Positions 46,143 to 59,846 of a DNA stretch of 64,000 nt are shown piece by piece. The notes below the pieces were generated by a model. It saw only the letters and a list, made by a program, of their open reading frames with translations, did no database searches and had not been told where the DNA came from. The position numbers and the translations under genes are program-made. Source of the stretch: Telmatactis stephensoni (Eukaryota > Cnidaria > Anthozoa > Actiniaria > Isophelliidae). Position 1 is the stretch's first letter. Every line of letters starts with the position of its first letter. Location of the stretch: assembly GCA_029948255.1 (NCBI GenBank), contig JALIZF010001869.1, positions 558,001 through 622,000 of the forward strand, written 5' to 3'.

Positions 46143-48904
46143 TAGCGTAAAAAAACATACGCAGACTCTGTAATAAGCAGTAATGTACTGCTAGCTTATT
46201 AGCAGTGCTTCACACCTATGTGATAAATACTCTGTATGAGATATGAGTCTTGTACTTATACTGACCTTCGTATGTACATGTGCCTATGTTTATGTCGCTA
46301 GTGTGGGCCTTAGGGCGAGAAGGGGCTAAAAGCCTCTTGTTCAAGTGCCATAAAAATATGTATATATGATTTAAGCTGAATGAATACTTTTTCACTCGTC
46401 CCAAAAATACGCTTCTGTAACTGCTACTTATGATCTGTCTCGACCAATTGCTTCAGTTCCATAATAATAGTGATTTTATATTTAACACGCATAATAGTTA
46501 GTGGTAGACTACCCAACCTATTATTTACTTCTGTTCTTTATCAACTAGTGACAAACTAAATAGTCATCTTTATATCAATGCTAGATAAAATCACTCTACC
46601 ACCACACAGAGCACCTGGACTAGTATACCGCAGAGATAATTAAAAATCGAGAGAATTATTTGAACCTGGAAGGAAATCCAACTCGCACATTGAGTAGTTT
46701 TAAAATGTTAAGGCTCATTTTAATCTATACAAAATGGTTTTGGGTGAAACTATGGCTTGTTGTAGTGAAGAGATTCAAACACATTTGTGTTTGGCACTAA
46801 TTATAAGCTCAGTTGTGCTGGATGCCGAGATCCCATCTTATTACATGTAAAACACACAAAAGCAGGGGCGGATCCAGTGATTTTCAAGGGGGGGTGCGTT
46901 TAAATTGATAGCCAAAATGATCAGTATAGGCAGCTATGAAAATCGGATAATGTATTGCCGACTGCGCTATATTTAGACCAAAGAAGTAAATTATGCACAA
47001 CTTGATCGCATGCAAATTGACATTTACTTTGTTACAACTTAATGACGTTCGCGGATAAATGTTCTAACGTTAAGATCTTTTCCATACTTCGTACAGTAAA
47101 AGATATTTATGAACTTAATCTAAAAAGCGAAAAAAAAAAATCGCGATTATCAGGTATCCTTAGAGATATCACACTTAGGATTTTGCGCGAATTTTTTTGG
47201 GCATGTACGGCGTTTTGTACAATTTTTGAACATTTTCTCAAATTAAAACAATTTCTAACGTTAAGACTTTCTTTAAACTTTTAGAAGTGACAAAAAATAT
47301 GTTGAGAAAAAGTTTGGGCGAATAAAAAATTTACTCGTGTAAAAGCAGACTACTTTAGCTCAAAAAAGTATACTAAATCTATCAAATTTAGCAACAAAAT
47401 TACATTGTCGCTGCTTAGGAGATCCGAATTTATCGTTTTGTGGCGGTGAATAGCTTACGGTATGTTTACTCGTGAGCTTCGCTGAAAAGGAGAGAAGATT
47501 CCATCACTGGATGATAAAAAATCCCAATTACATCGTCTGATATATTTATGTACATCTATTATATCATCTGATAGCTTTATACATAATTCATAATACATAA
47601 TTCGGGTTGATTTTACCTCTTAAAAAACGAATCAATCGTTGTTCGCTTCATGTTCGCTCTCGATGGTGATCAGATGATCAGATGTGATTCCAAACTCTGC
47701 TAAACTTGCAAACACGGCCGCGCCATTTTTCCCGCCACCACAGGCTTCCCGGTCTCAAAGTAGCAGGCGCACGTGGAGGTGCCGTTTTCCCCAATACAAA
47801 TATAACCAAAGACTTCCCGCCCAACGATAGAAAAAAAAGTTTATGTATGAAAAAAGCTTTCATCGTCGTCCAAAAGGGGCACACAAAGTTTGTCTTGCAA
47901 TTGCACCGGCAGCCCCGCAAATCTAAATCGCCAAGGTTGGCTAGCTGGCTTCATATAATTGGGCCTAGATCGAAATCTTAACACCCTACATCTCTGAAAA
48001 TTGTTACTTTCAGACTAACACCACTTTGACCCTTCATGTTTCCCGGTTTTTGCCATATATGGAGCTCAGTGACACGATTTCAAAGCACCCGTTTTTGAAA
48101 TTCGTGATGCGTTAAATGGTGATATAGTAAGAGAACAAGAACCGAAAGAAAACATGGCGTAATTTAAACTCTAAACGTTTGGTTTAAGGTTAGTAGAATT
48201 ATTTCGATTTTCGTTTTTCTGTGTATTTTGTGTAGAAGTTGGTTTATTCTATTAAAAAAACTCTGTAACGGTTTAAGATGGGAAAACAAATCAGGTTAAA
48301 GTTAAGGATGTAATGTAATTTTGTTGTTTTTGTCTTGAAACAAATTTCAAAACAAAACAGTTTTCTACGTATAATAATACTCATCACTTCACATTCATTG
48401 ACACAATTGTTTTGCTATGCTCATTTACATCTGTTTATTTTATATATCGTTCGCGCTCGTAGTGATATTGTTTCGCCAAGGTTAGGCTTTGCGTCTACAA
48501 ATATTTCTCTTGTTTATAAGAAAACGCTGTTTCGGCGGGAATAGCAAAATTGTTGCTGAAAAGCCCCTGTAGGGAGCAACAATAATCGTATGTACGTATG
48601 TGTATGTAAAAATGGAATATATAATAACTGCGGTTTTAAATTTATACGGATAAGTGAGAACGTAGCCTTACTCTTGATTGCAATATATTTTCAGGATAAA
48701 AATGCGGATAATAGCGTGATTGCAAGAAACCCATGAAATAGTAGACTAATAGACACTAGTAGATCTTATTTCCATTGTTTCTTTTGTGTCTTCTAAACTA
48801 TTACATGCTAACATTCAATTTCTATTTCACGGGTTTGTTGCAATCACTCTATATAACTTAGTTACAGTGGATAGTTCTGACTGAAAACTTGACATAGACG
48901 CCAA

Positions 48905-49022
48905 TAGAGTAGATTTCGTATGACTGTGAAAACGGCACCGCACAGTCACCGGCACTGCAGGAAGTTTGAATGTTTTTATAGACCGGCAACCTTAAGATTG
49001 ACGTTTACGCGGTAAACCGCTA
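48905..49022. mobile_element. MITE family A, copy 4
   Basis: The left end TAGAGTAGATTTCGTATGAC and interior CGGCACTGCAGGAAGTTTGA are clear. The right half is shortened and diverged. Confidence 0.7.
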
Positions 49023-50047
49023 CCGACAAAAGCCGGCTAAAATTGACTTTGATTTTGATTGTATATTTTGCTCTAATCCTTTAATCAACCTAATAAGCAA
49101 ACAAAGAACAAATCTCTTCATCTTAGAAAATACAAATATCTTCACACTTATTCGAAATCTGCTCAACATAACGGACAAAAATACTGTCTTCTTACACCGT
49201 AAAAATTTTCTGATCTGTACTCAAAAAGTCCTGCCCTTTTTCCAGTAACTGCCCAGGGCTGACAGGTTTCTTTGAAGCAGCCCTGTCGTCTCCAGTACTC
49301 ACCTTCCTAATTAATTTGTCTCTAATGTAGCGATCTCTGGGTTGCAAGGGTCCGACTTTTCTGCATAACTGAAATAATTTTCTTGTATTTCTAACTTTCA
49401 ACTATGTCCTCAAGAATCAAAAGATAGGAAGCGGTTGCCATGTTGGACGAACAAACAACAGATGCTAATGAGAAATCTTTTGTTGAAGTTCATCCAAGAT
49501 GCATGGCTGCCGCGACGTAAAGTTGCGACCCAGTAACGAAATACCATTACGTACAATGTCGTGATGTTGTATTTCACAGGGATCATATTAAAGAATACGC
49601 GTCTTTGCTAGCTCGTCATTTTAGCGTCTAAGTACAAACGCTCTTAAGGGTACTTATATATTAAGATCAGGTATTATAATAAATTGTGTTTGCTTTAAAG
49701 CAGACCAGTTCGACAATATAATATCGTCAAGTTTCTTATGCGCACGATCTTCCTGGTGTTCACGCTTCCAAGATTTGTAGACAAAGCGCACACTGGTAGA
49801 CGTTGCTTGGGTCAGAGTTTCCGAGTTGTCGGAATATCTCAAATGGTCCCGATCACAATCGATTTCCCATAGTTCGCTGTAATAAGCGCGGGCTATATTT
49901 CATATGACTGCGAAATACCATGACCTACATTCGGAGAACAATCTCTCTGTATAGCGCAATCATGTTTAGAGGTCTATATCTCTTCGATCATACATCCACG
50001 AGTTCTCTGTTGATTAAGGAGTTAGTTACATCTACAGCACGGCATAG

Positions 50048-50195
50048 ATCGAGCGCTAACACTAAAAACCATGAAACAACTTAGCAACTAAATGGCACCA
50101 AGTAATAGCAAAACCCTTTGTTCTTCATTGTTTAATTCGTGCTATTTGTACTATTCAGTTAGTACTTGTTTCATGGTTATATTGTTTTCGCTCTA
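50048..50195. mobile_element. MITE family C, copy 2 (inverted)
   Basis: Reverse complement of the 26801-26946 element: CTAACACTAAAAACCATGAAA at the left and TTTCGCTCTA at the right, sharing the interior AACAAAGGGTTTTGCTA and TAGTTGCTAAGTT. Confidence 0.85.
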
Positions 50196-50411
50196 CCGTA
50201 AAACTTTCAATTTTTATACAGTAATCTTACTATATCCACGAGTTCACTTCCCAAACAATAGATTGCTCGTACATCTACTGGTACCTGTATTCCAACGAGT
50301 ACTTCTATTATTCAACAAGAAACACTTCTAGGTGTCTAAGTAACATCTCACTTGATTATAAACAATTTACGTTCAAAATAAATCTGGTCTCTTTATGCAA
50401 GAACCACTACT

Positions 50412-50418
50412 TATAAAG
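50412..50418 (+). promoter_or_regulatory. TATA box of the GLSN-repeat gene
   Basis: TATAAAG lies 56 bp before the start codon at 50474. Confidence 0.5.
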
Positions 50419-50473
50419 ATTGGTTTCTTTCTGTTAGGGCGGTTAAAATATGAGGAGAAATTGAGCTCAAGAG

Positions 50474-53400
50474 ATGAATTATTCAACGACGATTGCCCTT
50501 CTTTTGTGGTTGGGATGTTTTGGTCTTTTGCAAGGTGAGACGGGTTTTTATAAACATTTAGTTTTTAGAATTTCTTTAATTACATCCGAAATCTTCTAAA
50601 AAAGGCTTCTTGTTTTTATATCCATATTTTGACATTATTTTACAACATTTTGAGGTGTGCTTCCATTTTGCTTCAATTTTCTCAAGTATTTGGTGATTAT
50701 CAGATACACGGGGTCGTTTAGTTGTTTTGCACTTAAGTTTAATGTAGCTGGTGTCGGGGTTCACGCCCAGCTGGGATCGTATGTACGCTTATTTGATAAC
50801 ATTGCTGTTGACCGCTCTTTTTATTACTACAAGAAGTGTCCTCCGTAATTTTAAGTAAGTTTTCATTCTCCACCAATTAAAAAATGAACGGTCTATTTTC
50901 ATGGGATTTTAAAAATAACTCGAGTGCTAGTGAGTGTGGAGTAAGACGTTTGCACATTCGTCTATATGATTAGGGAGACGCAGAAACGATGATCTTCCGC
51001 TTATACACGTTCACTCAGAGGCAACTTCAATTCCATCCTATTTAATTAATCATTTGATCAAAGATCTTTTGTTTTAATTAACAAATGATGTAATTTTCTA
51101 TCAAAAGATTTATATTGTATCTGTAATGCGGTATTTTTCAGCGAGACCTGCTACAGTTTCAAAGATCTCGAACTAGCACTAAACCAGTGAACACAAGTAT
51201 ACACGAAACGGTCGAAAAATCTATGAAGGATTCTTCTCACAAAAGCCACAAGGTCCATCATGGTAAATCACACAAAGGGCATTTAAGGAAAAAGAAGCAA
51301 TTTATTATTGCGGGGTTTGGTGGTCTTGCCGCAGGGGCACCCAGTTATGGCCTGGGGTATGGAGGTCTATCCACGAGTAATCAACTTGGATATGCTTCAC
51401 CTAACACGGATCCCTACGGTTTAGCGGCGATGGAGGCTGGAACACAAGGAAGCATGTTAACTAGCAGTTTGACTCCAAGCAATTCAGTTGCACAACCCAG
51501 ACAGAGTTTGTTAAGCAGTTATAATGGGGCATCTAATCAAGGCCTTGGCAACTACGGTGCTACTGGACTTAGTAGTTATAGCAACGGAGGAATGGATGCA
51601 AATACTTTACAAAATAGTATGGCGTCGTTAGCGTATGGTTCTAAACTTACCAATGACCTCACAAATGGGTTCAGCAGTAGCCTAAGCAGCGGTTTGACTA
51701 ATGGCCTTAGTAACAGTTTGGGAAACGGCCTCACTAACAGTTTTAGCAACGGCCTTAGCAACAGTTTGAGCAACGGCCTTAGCAACGGTTTGGGAAACGG
51801 CCTCACTAACAGTTTTAGCAACGGCCTTAGCAACAGTTTGAGCAACGGCCTTAGCAACGGTTTGAGCAATGGTCTTAGCAACAGTTTGAGCAACGGCCTT
51901 AGCAACAGTTTGAGCAGCGGCCTTAGCAACGGTTTGAGTAACGGCCTTAGCAACAGCATGGGCAATGGCTTTAGCAACGGTCTTAGTAACGGAGTTAACT
52001 CCTACATAGGCAATGACGCAAACCAAGTTTCAAATTTGAATGGGTTGAATTCTCTTGTTAGCCAATCAGCAGCAAATGATTTGGCTAACGCTGGAGAAAA
52101 ATACGCTGCGGACTCCCTCAGCGCCGGACTAGACACTCCTAATGGTATTGCAAACGTTGCTAATCTCCTTAACAGTGCTTCAACGTCGTTTGATACCGAC
52201 TCGCAGGGTCAAACAGTTACTAATACTGCAGATTTGAACAGGATTGGACAACGCTTTGGCAATCAGGCATCTGCTGGTCAGCAGGCTTTGTCATCCAATC
52301 AACAGGGTCTTGGCGGCTTTGGACAGCAATCTAGCGTCGCGGCGGAAGTACAAGCATTTCAAAACCAACTGAATCATTTGTCCACGGGAAAGTTAAAATT
52401 AGGTGGGAACACTCATGCAAGTAAGTGAAATATCTACTTTGTAAGTGTGTTTGCAGCAATACATATAGAGTGGATTTCGTATGACTGCAGTGAAAAAGGC
52501 TACCGCACGGTCACGGCAGGAATTTCGAATGTTTTATAGACAACACGGCACTGACACGATCACAGCACCGCGCGGTCCGTTTCACGCTCATACGAAAACC
52601 GCTTTAGTCCCAGCGTGCAGCGCTGCGCGAATCACAGTCGTTGCTAAAGATGAAACCAATCAAAATGTTTTTAAATTCTTGAGTTTTTATGTATTGAATC
52701 AAATTAAAAATTGCTAAATTTAAAAGTTATACAAATTGAGCAGAAAACGTTTTATTCCAAGGCTTTGGGAACTTTGGTGACAATATTGATTCCAACTTGA
52801 ACGAAATTGGCCAAATTGCGAGTACTGGCATTTCTGATTCTTCCCTTCAAAGTCTACTGGGTCAACTGATGGCTGGACAATTTGGTCATGGTACTCACGT
52901 GACCTCTAGTCAGTCTCCTGCTGGTCTGGGTGCGTTACCGAGTGATTCTGGTCCATACGAGACAGGCAATTCAGAGGTACGTTAAGAAAGAACGAGTGAA
53001 TAAAAACTGAGCATTTGCTAAACTCCATTCTAATGCTATTTTTCATGACCCCTATTTTACAAGTCTCTAGATATACACCTAGCTCAATTAACGTTGTCGG
53101 AAAAAAAGGCCTCAAGCCCACGCGACCCACCCGAAAGGAAGTATGGGTAGAAATTACTAAAGTTATAATATAAACACAGCTGACCAACACAGAAATTCAA
53201 ATTCAGCTTGCCAAACCTTATACACTGAAGAGCTTATTTTTTTGATGCTAAAACCAAGACCAAAGCTGAGCTGGAGAATGACGTTCTACTACTACCCATT
53301 CTCCTTTTCGGTCTAAACGCGTGGGCTGTAGACCTCTAGGACAACAACCTTTTTGAAGTCCAATTGTTCGAAAGCCGGTTAGCGCTAACTAATGATGAAA

Positions 53401-56400
53401 TCTTAAGAAAACGTTCCACCCATATCAAGCCGGGATTAGCACTAAACTAACCCACTTTGGAACAACCGTGCCCTGATAACACGCTGTAATTATTGTGAGC
53501 TAATGATAAGTTTTAATTTACGCGATTGTGTGTGATGGGATCGATCCATCGTCCTCGCAGACACCCTTAGTCTGCAATTAGATACCAAATACCTTGACGC
53601 TACTAGGCTCTTTTGGGTCTAGCGACCGACAATGCTTGAAAGTAATTGTTATCTTTACGCAGGGACAAGGGGCATCTCCATCTGCGACGTTAGATGATCA
53701 ACAAGGATACGCAAATCAAATACTTGGACCACTTCCTATCCATGGCCAGACCATCCATGCACATGCAAGCGACAAACCAAAGTACCATTATTCCGATGGC
53801 CAAAGCAAAGTCACATCATCTGCCTCTCAGACAGCATTAGACGTGCAAATGAAAGCTAACAGAGAACACCAAGAAAAACTCAAAAATCTTAAAGAAAAGT
53901 TACGAATGTTGAGAGAAAAGCTTCACAAACTCAAACAGGAGTACGATGAAGGGGATGAAGGTTAGTGTGGCACTTGAAGCCGAGTTCAAATGTCGTTTTT
54001 ACTTATGTTTAAAATAACACTGAGTCGACTGTCTGGAAGGGGGAGGGGGATCTGAAATAGAGTATGGATTTTGACTATTTTGGTCTGAAATTGCCAGTCT
54101 GAAAGGGAAAATCACCTTATTTTGACCCTCAGTAGTAGACTTTGAAAAAATCCACACATTTTGGTCGTGAATAGAAACATGACTTTCTATTATCTTTTAA
54201 ACCAACGCCATTTTAGCGCTTCTTGAAACTGTCAGAAAACCAAGGGTTTTTATCCTTGAATTTCGCGGATGCCGCCATCTTGGATCTAATGACGTTTCAC
54301 GGTTGTTCTTTCGTTATGCAAACAAAGAATCATTGTTGTGGACAAAAGCTGCACCTGTGTCTTGTGAGTCAAGGAGGCGGCACCTGCGAAATTCAAACCT
54401 GAGACATAGCTAGCTCAAAAATATAAAATTACAGCTTGCATAACCTTACCAACCACTAGTTAATCATGCTGGTCTTTGTTAATCTCTGTTTGTTTGTTTT
54501 TGTGTTAGTAGCTGATGAAAGCGATCAAGAAATGACATCAGATTTGACTGAAAAGTCTGAATTAGACACGCTGGATGATTTGAAAAAAGCAACAGAGGAC
54601 GCACTTAAAGAACTAAGGAAAGAAATGTCCAAGGTGGCAAGAAGAACAAAAGGTGATTATAACATACCCATAGTGACTTGGCATGCAGTGGTCATTATAG
54701 GCAATACCACAAAATATTGATTCTCAAAACAAAAGAAATTAAAATGATTTGTTTCTATGGCCGATTGTTTCACTTGAATTTCAGAGGAAGCAATTTAAGA
54801 ACTTAACAAGTATGGCCGAGTTGGCCGCTGCCAGCGCGGTCTTCTAATTGAGAGGTCCCTGAGAGGTCCCAGAGTCACTGAACAGCTGTGGCCAAAAGGC
54901 CCTCCTTCGCCCATACAGTGGCTAAGCTCACACATTTGTTTCATGTTCTCTCTAAACCATATAGTACCGAGTGGGGGATACTATATATTTTAGATGGGGA
55001 TAATCGTCGGGAATGACATACAAGATTTCTTCAAATTGTCGTTGCCTTTAAATTCTACGGTAAAAGTACCAGCATCTGGTTGTGAGCTGCCTAAGAGGTA
55101 TCTAATACCGTGATTTTGACCTCTTAACAGTACGACGATCATCTCCGTCCAAAACTCTCTCAGGGTTAAATACCCTTAAAACGGACCATTGAGAGTGGGG
55201 GTAAAGTGCGCGAACTGTTGACACTGCAGCGTCTTGTTTATTAGTCACGCAAGTGATGACTAGAGCAGTTTTCGTATGAGTGGAAAACTTACCGTGCCTA
55301 CCAGACCATATCAGTACAGTAATGTCTAAAAACCTGATTCGAAATTCCTACCGTAACCGTGCCGCGTCGAAACCGTGCCGCGTCGTGACCGTGCCGTTTT
55401 CCCAGTCATACAAAAACTACTCCATTGTACGAATTACGGAAATAACATCAGGATGCTTTACTCTTTTACTTTCAGGTAAGAAAGTTATATTTATTCACAA
55501 GTTCCCTCAATCTTCTTCCACGTCTGATGTCAATGGCAAGAAGAAAGGCTGATACTCTCGGTGACCTGGAGACTGAAATGCTAGAACTTATTGATGACGA
55601 TGGCAGCCAAAAGAAACACAACAAGAAAACCGTAAAACAGAAACAGAAGGATAACCACGAAACGTTGACGGAATTAGAGAAACAGGCAGAACAGGAAGTA
55701 AACTATCTCACTGATAAGAATCCAAAAGGTAAGTACTGGGATCCCTGTGTCTCGATGTTAGCGATGTGTTGTTCAAGTGCTTTATGGACCATTCCATTGA
55801 TCACGTGGTTTGATCACGTGATATATCAGTTTCAGTATACTGAAACTACAGTAGTTTGAGTCGATTCATCAATTAGATTTGAGCGAATTGTAATATAATT
55901 TTATATATTTTCTTTTTTATTTGTATATTTCTCTAGTTGTGAGGAAAAAGCGCCCATCAAGACTCCACCATTCACGTGAGTACATCATCAGACCCTTTTT
56001 ACGCTTCAAATAATATTTCCAGCTTTACGTGCTCTTTCGAGTTGAGTAATGGTCCGAGTAAGAAGTAGGCAACCAACGACGAAGAATGCAGAAAGGTGTT
56101 AATTGTGATATTGTTTAAACCATCCATTTCATTGGTTGAAACATGAAAATCTGCCATAACTTCAAAAGGTAACACATATTTTTCTATTTTATTCAATATC
56201 TGATTTTCTTTTCATGAAAGCCTTCCTTTATTTAAGAAACGCGGAAGTTCTATGTGGGGAACATGGCAAATTGAAAGCATTTCTTGGCTATTGTTTTGAT
56301 CGCCTATGATTGGACGAAATTTTCTAGTACAAAAGAAACTTTGCTTCAAAACAGAATTTTTACACAATTTATTTTCAAAATATGTTATTTATAGGTTGAT

Positions 56401-59400
56401 TTATTATTATTATGAAAACCAAGACATTTCTATGTGGGGAAGTTGAAATTGGCGAAGAACAATGGAAATTAAAGTTGCTTACCTCTTACTCAGATGTTTT
56501 TCAGTTCGATTGACCTGTCATGCGATGGCGATCTCGATATATGGATGTCTTGTTGACACAAGCCTTTGTCCATTCATGTGTCAACCAGAGATCGATTGGC
56601 TGTTTAACTTGTAAAAAGTTATTATGAAATAGTTACTATGAAATAATTGGCACATTAGTATTACAACGCGCGTATTTGTTAGTAATCAGTGACAAGCGCT
56701 GTATGACTATGTATTAGTACTTGCATTTGTAATTCATGCGATCAATGATATTTTTATTTCCAGGACATTATTCACAAAACCCTGGACTTCATATCCGTAT
56801 ACCAGGTAGAACATATGATTTAAGTTAAGAAGAGCACTGTGACAAAGATGTTCTGATGTTTTTATTATCTAATACTTAAGGCCCTGGAACCGGTTTCTCG
56901 AAAGCCGACCCGATAACATTGCGAGCACGATCTAAAGTTCACAGGTGTTTCTCGAAGCGCACGTTAATTTCAATTTCTATATGATTTTACTAGGCACGTT
57001 TACGGATGTTCGCGCACTCACGCAATTTTTCGCGTAAATTAACGCGCCCATTAAGTTATCGTGTCGTTTCAAAAACTGGCTCCTGGACACACAATGTAAC
57101 TTTTTCTGCAACATTGCACACAACACAGTTGCATCGTGCGTCTACCCCTGTAATATTGCACGCAAAGTTGCTAGAAAAACCTTCAGAAGTAGAAGTTGAT
57201 CGTAATTCCTGCGGCTGTTGCAAACGCGCAACTGTTTCAGCGGGTGGGTAAGCAGTGCCCTAGCTAAATTCTGCTTTACGGTTTCACTTGACTAGGGATA
57301 TCAGTACAATTGAGGCAGCACAGTTAGCATCGTCCTGGACAAGTGTACTTTTCTAGCGATTTGATGCTCTTTTTAAAAAGATTATATATATATTGCAGCC
57401 TTGAAATTGTCATCCTTAGATGATTTAGTTATGAATCAATAATTAATCCTTAGTTTTCAAAAACGTCCCATTTTTAGAGCCCATAGATGAGGGAGAATCC
57501 TATTCAAGTAATCAGAAAACCAAAGCAAGAGCATTCGAGACTGAATCATGGTGAGTGAGCTACAAAAACACAACGAAACAAGGAACGTAATAAATAAATA
57601 CGTAACTAAACGTAACGAATCATACCAAGAGAAATTAAAATGCGATATTTTTGATAAAGAAAACCCACCGAAATCCTGACGTTTAACATTTTGTTTTGTT
57701 GGCTAGGTAATGTGACAATCGTTAATATCACAAAAAATATAAGAATAGTGAATGATGAACCAAAACGCAAAGCAACAACAAACTGACAAGAAACTTTACA
57801 TGGGAATACAGCCATCACAGATAATAACAGTTGCAGCATCAACTTTTAGAACAATAGCAGCAACAATACAGCAGTTATAGGGTACAGGAACAACACAAGC
57901 AGCAACAACAATAACAACAACAACTACAAGACGACGACGATGAAAACATCAACAACAATTACGACGAGAACCGTCACCGCGAGAACGGTTACGGCAACGT
58001 TATCACCGCGTACCAGTATTGACAACAACAACAATAATGAACTGATGAGCATGCAGCAGTGGATTTACCTTGCATTACTCTACACTACGTTTACATAGAA
58101 CGTTACTTGACATTACTTTACATTACGCTACACTACGTTTACATAGAACGTTACTTTACGTTACGCTACACTACGTTTACATAGAACGTTACTTTACATT
58201 GCTTTACGTTACGCTACACTACGTTTACATAGAACGTTACCTGACATTACTTTACGTTACGCTACACTACGTTTACATAGAACGTTACTTTTCATTACTT
58301 TACGTTTCGCTACACTACGTTTACATAGAACATTACTTAACATTACATTACGTTACGCTACCCTACGTTTAGATAGAACGTTACTTTACATTACCTTACG
58401 TTACGCTACACTTCGTTTTCATACAACGTTATTTTACATTACCTTAATTACGTTACGCTACGCTACGATGTTACATTATTATATTGCTACGGCGTTGTTT
58501 AATGATACGTTACGATTTGTTACGTTAGAGAAACTTTAGGCCCTCTAACAAAGCAGCATACTCAAAAACCCAGGTGTATCGTTTTTCCTAGCTCCCAGAA
58601 AAACTGTACCCTTGTCTGGTGGAACATGTTCCGGAGGTGAAGTTTTCTCTCGTTTCTGATTGGTACGAACTGCTAAGTTGACCAATCAGCATCCAGTATA
58701 TGTACATAAATTACAAATTAATCCTTAAAATGCTGCCATAATGAAGTTTGACTTTCGGAACAAGTTCCTAACATACAACGCTCCAAGGATTTTCTCTCTG
58801 GGAGCGAGGAACAGAGTAATACCCCTGGGTTCCCGAGGATGACAAAGCAAAAGACACACAAACTATAACAAAGATTATTAGGCCAGGACTCACGGTGCCA
58901 CTTATACTTGTATTGTTGCGCACAACAAGATGGTTTTGGAGGTCGACAGATGAGGCAATTTTGGTTTTGTCTTCATGATATACACTCACGAAATAGAATA
59001 TATCATAAAACATCTATAACCTTCATAGACAATAAAAGGTATTAATGAGTAGTGATTGTAGTAGGACAACCACCTGTACTAACCGTAGTACACTTACTAC
59101 ACCTACTACGTTTACTACGCTTACTACGGTTACTGTGCTTACTACGCCTACTACGGTTACTACGGCTACTACGGTTACTACACCTACTACGCTTACTACA
59201 CTTACTACGCTTACAACAATTACTACACTTACTACGCGTACGCCTACAACACTTACTACGGTTACTACACTTACTACGCCTACAACACTTACTACGCGGT
59301 TACTACGGTTACTACACTTACTACGCCTACTACACTTACTACACTTACTACGCCTACTACGGTTACTGCGCCTATAACAGTTACTACCTTACTACGCTTA

Positions 59401-59786
59401 CTACGGGTACTACGCCTACAACGCTTACTACGGCTACTATGGCTACTACCCCTGCTACCGTTACTACAGATACTACGGTTACAACGGGTGGTTGGCCTAC
59501 TATACAATCACTACTCATTAATACCTTTTATTGTCTATGAAGGTTATAGTGGTTTTCAATGATGTATTCTATTTCGTGAGTGTATATTATAAAGACAGAC
59601 CTCAAGTTTTCCTGGAACGTTGCGCATAAATACAGGATCAAGTCGGAATTTGAAGCCTTTGCCGTAGAGTTCGAATCTACTGCTTTTTGTTCATTTTGCA
59701 ACAGTTACAATGATTACTTGCAGTTACTTAAAATTGCTTGCAATGATTGTAACACAAATAACTGATACTTAAATCCATATGTAGTG

Positions 59787-59846
<60 letters not shown>

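Larger units (their letters stand above)
42960..50410. other. Intergenic region with many fold-back elements, no gene supported
   Basis: Separate entries list the elements. The longest open frame (44423-44860) is an artefact of a palindrome. A CT dinucleotide run lies at 45184-45214. GGGGCGGATCCAG near 46866 is a phrase common at transposon ends. Elsewhere I see nothing I can name. Confidence 0.6.

Noticed and set aside
58070..59540. Long plus-strand open frames (TLHYVYIERY and TTLTTLTT types)
   Set aside because: Period-driven frames in minisatellites without stops; no coding evidence.
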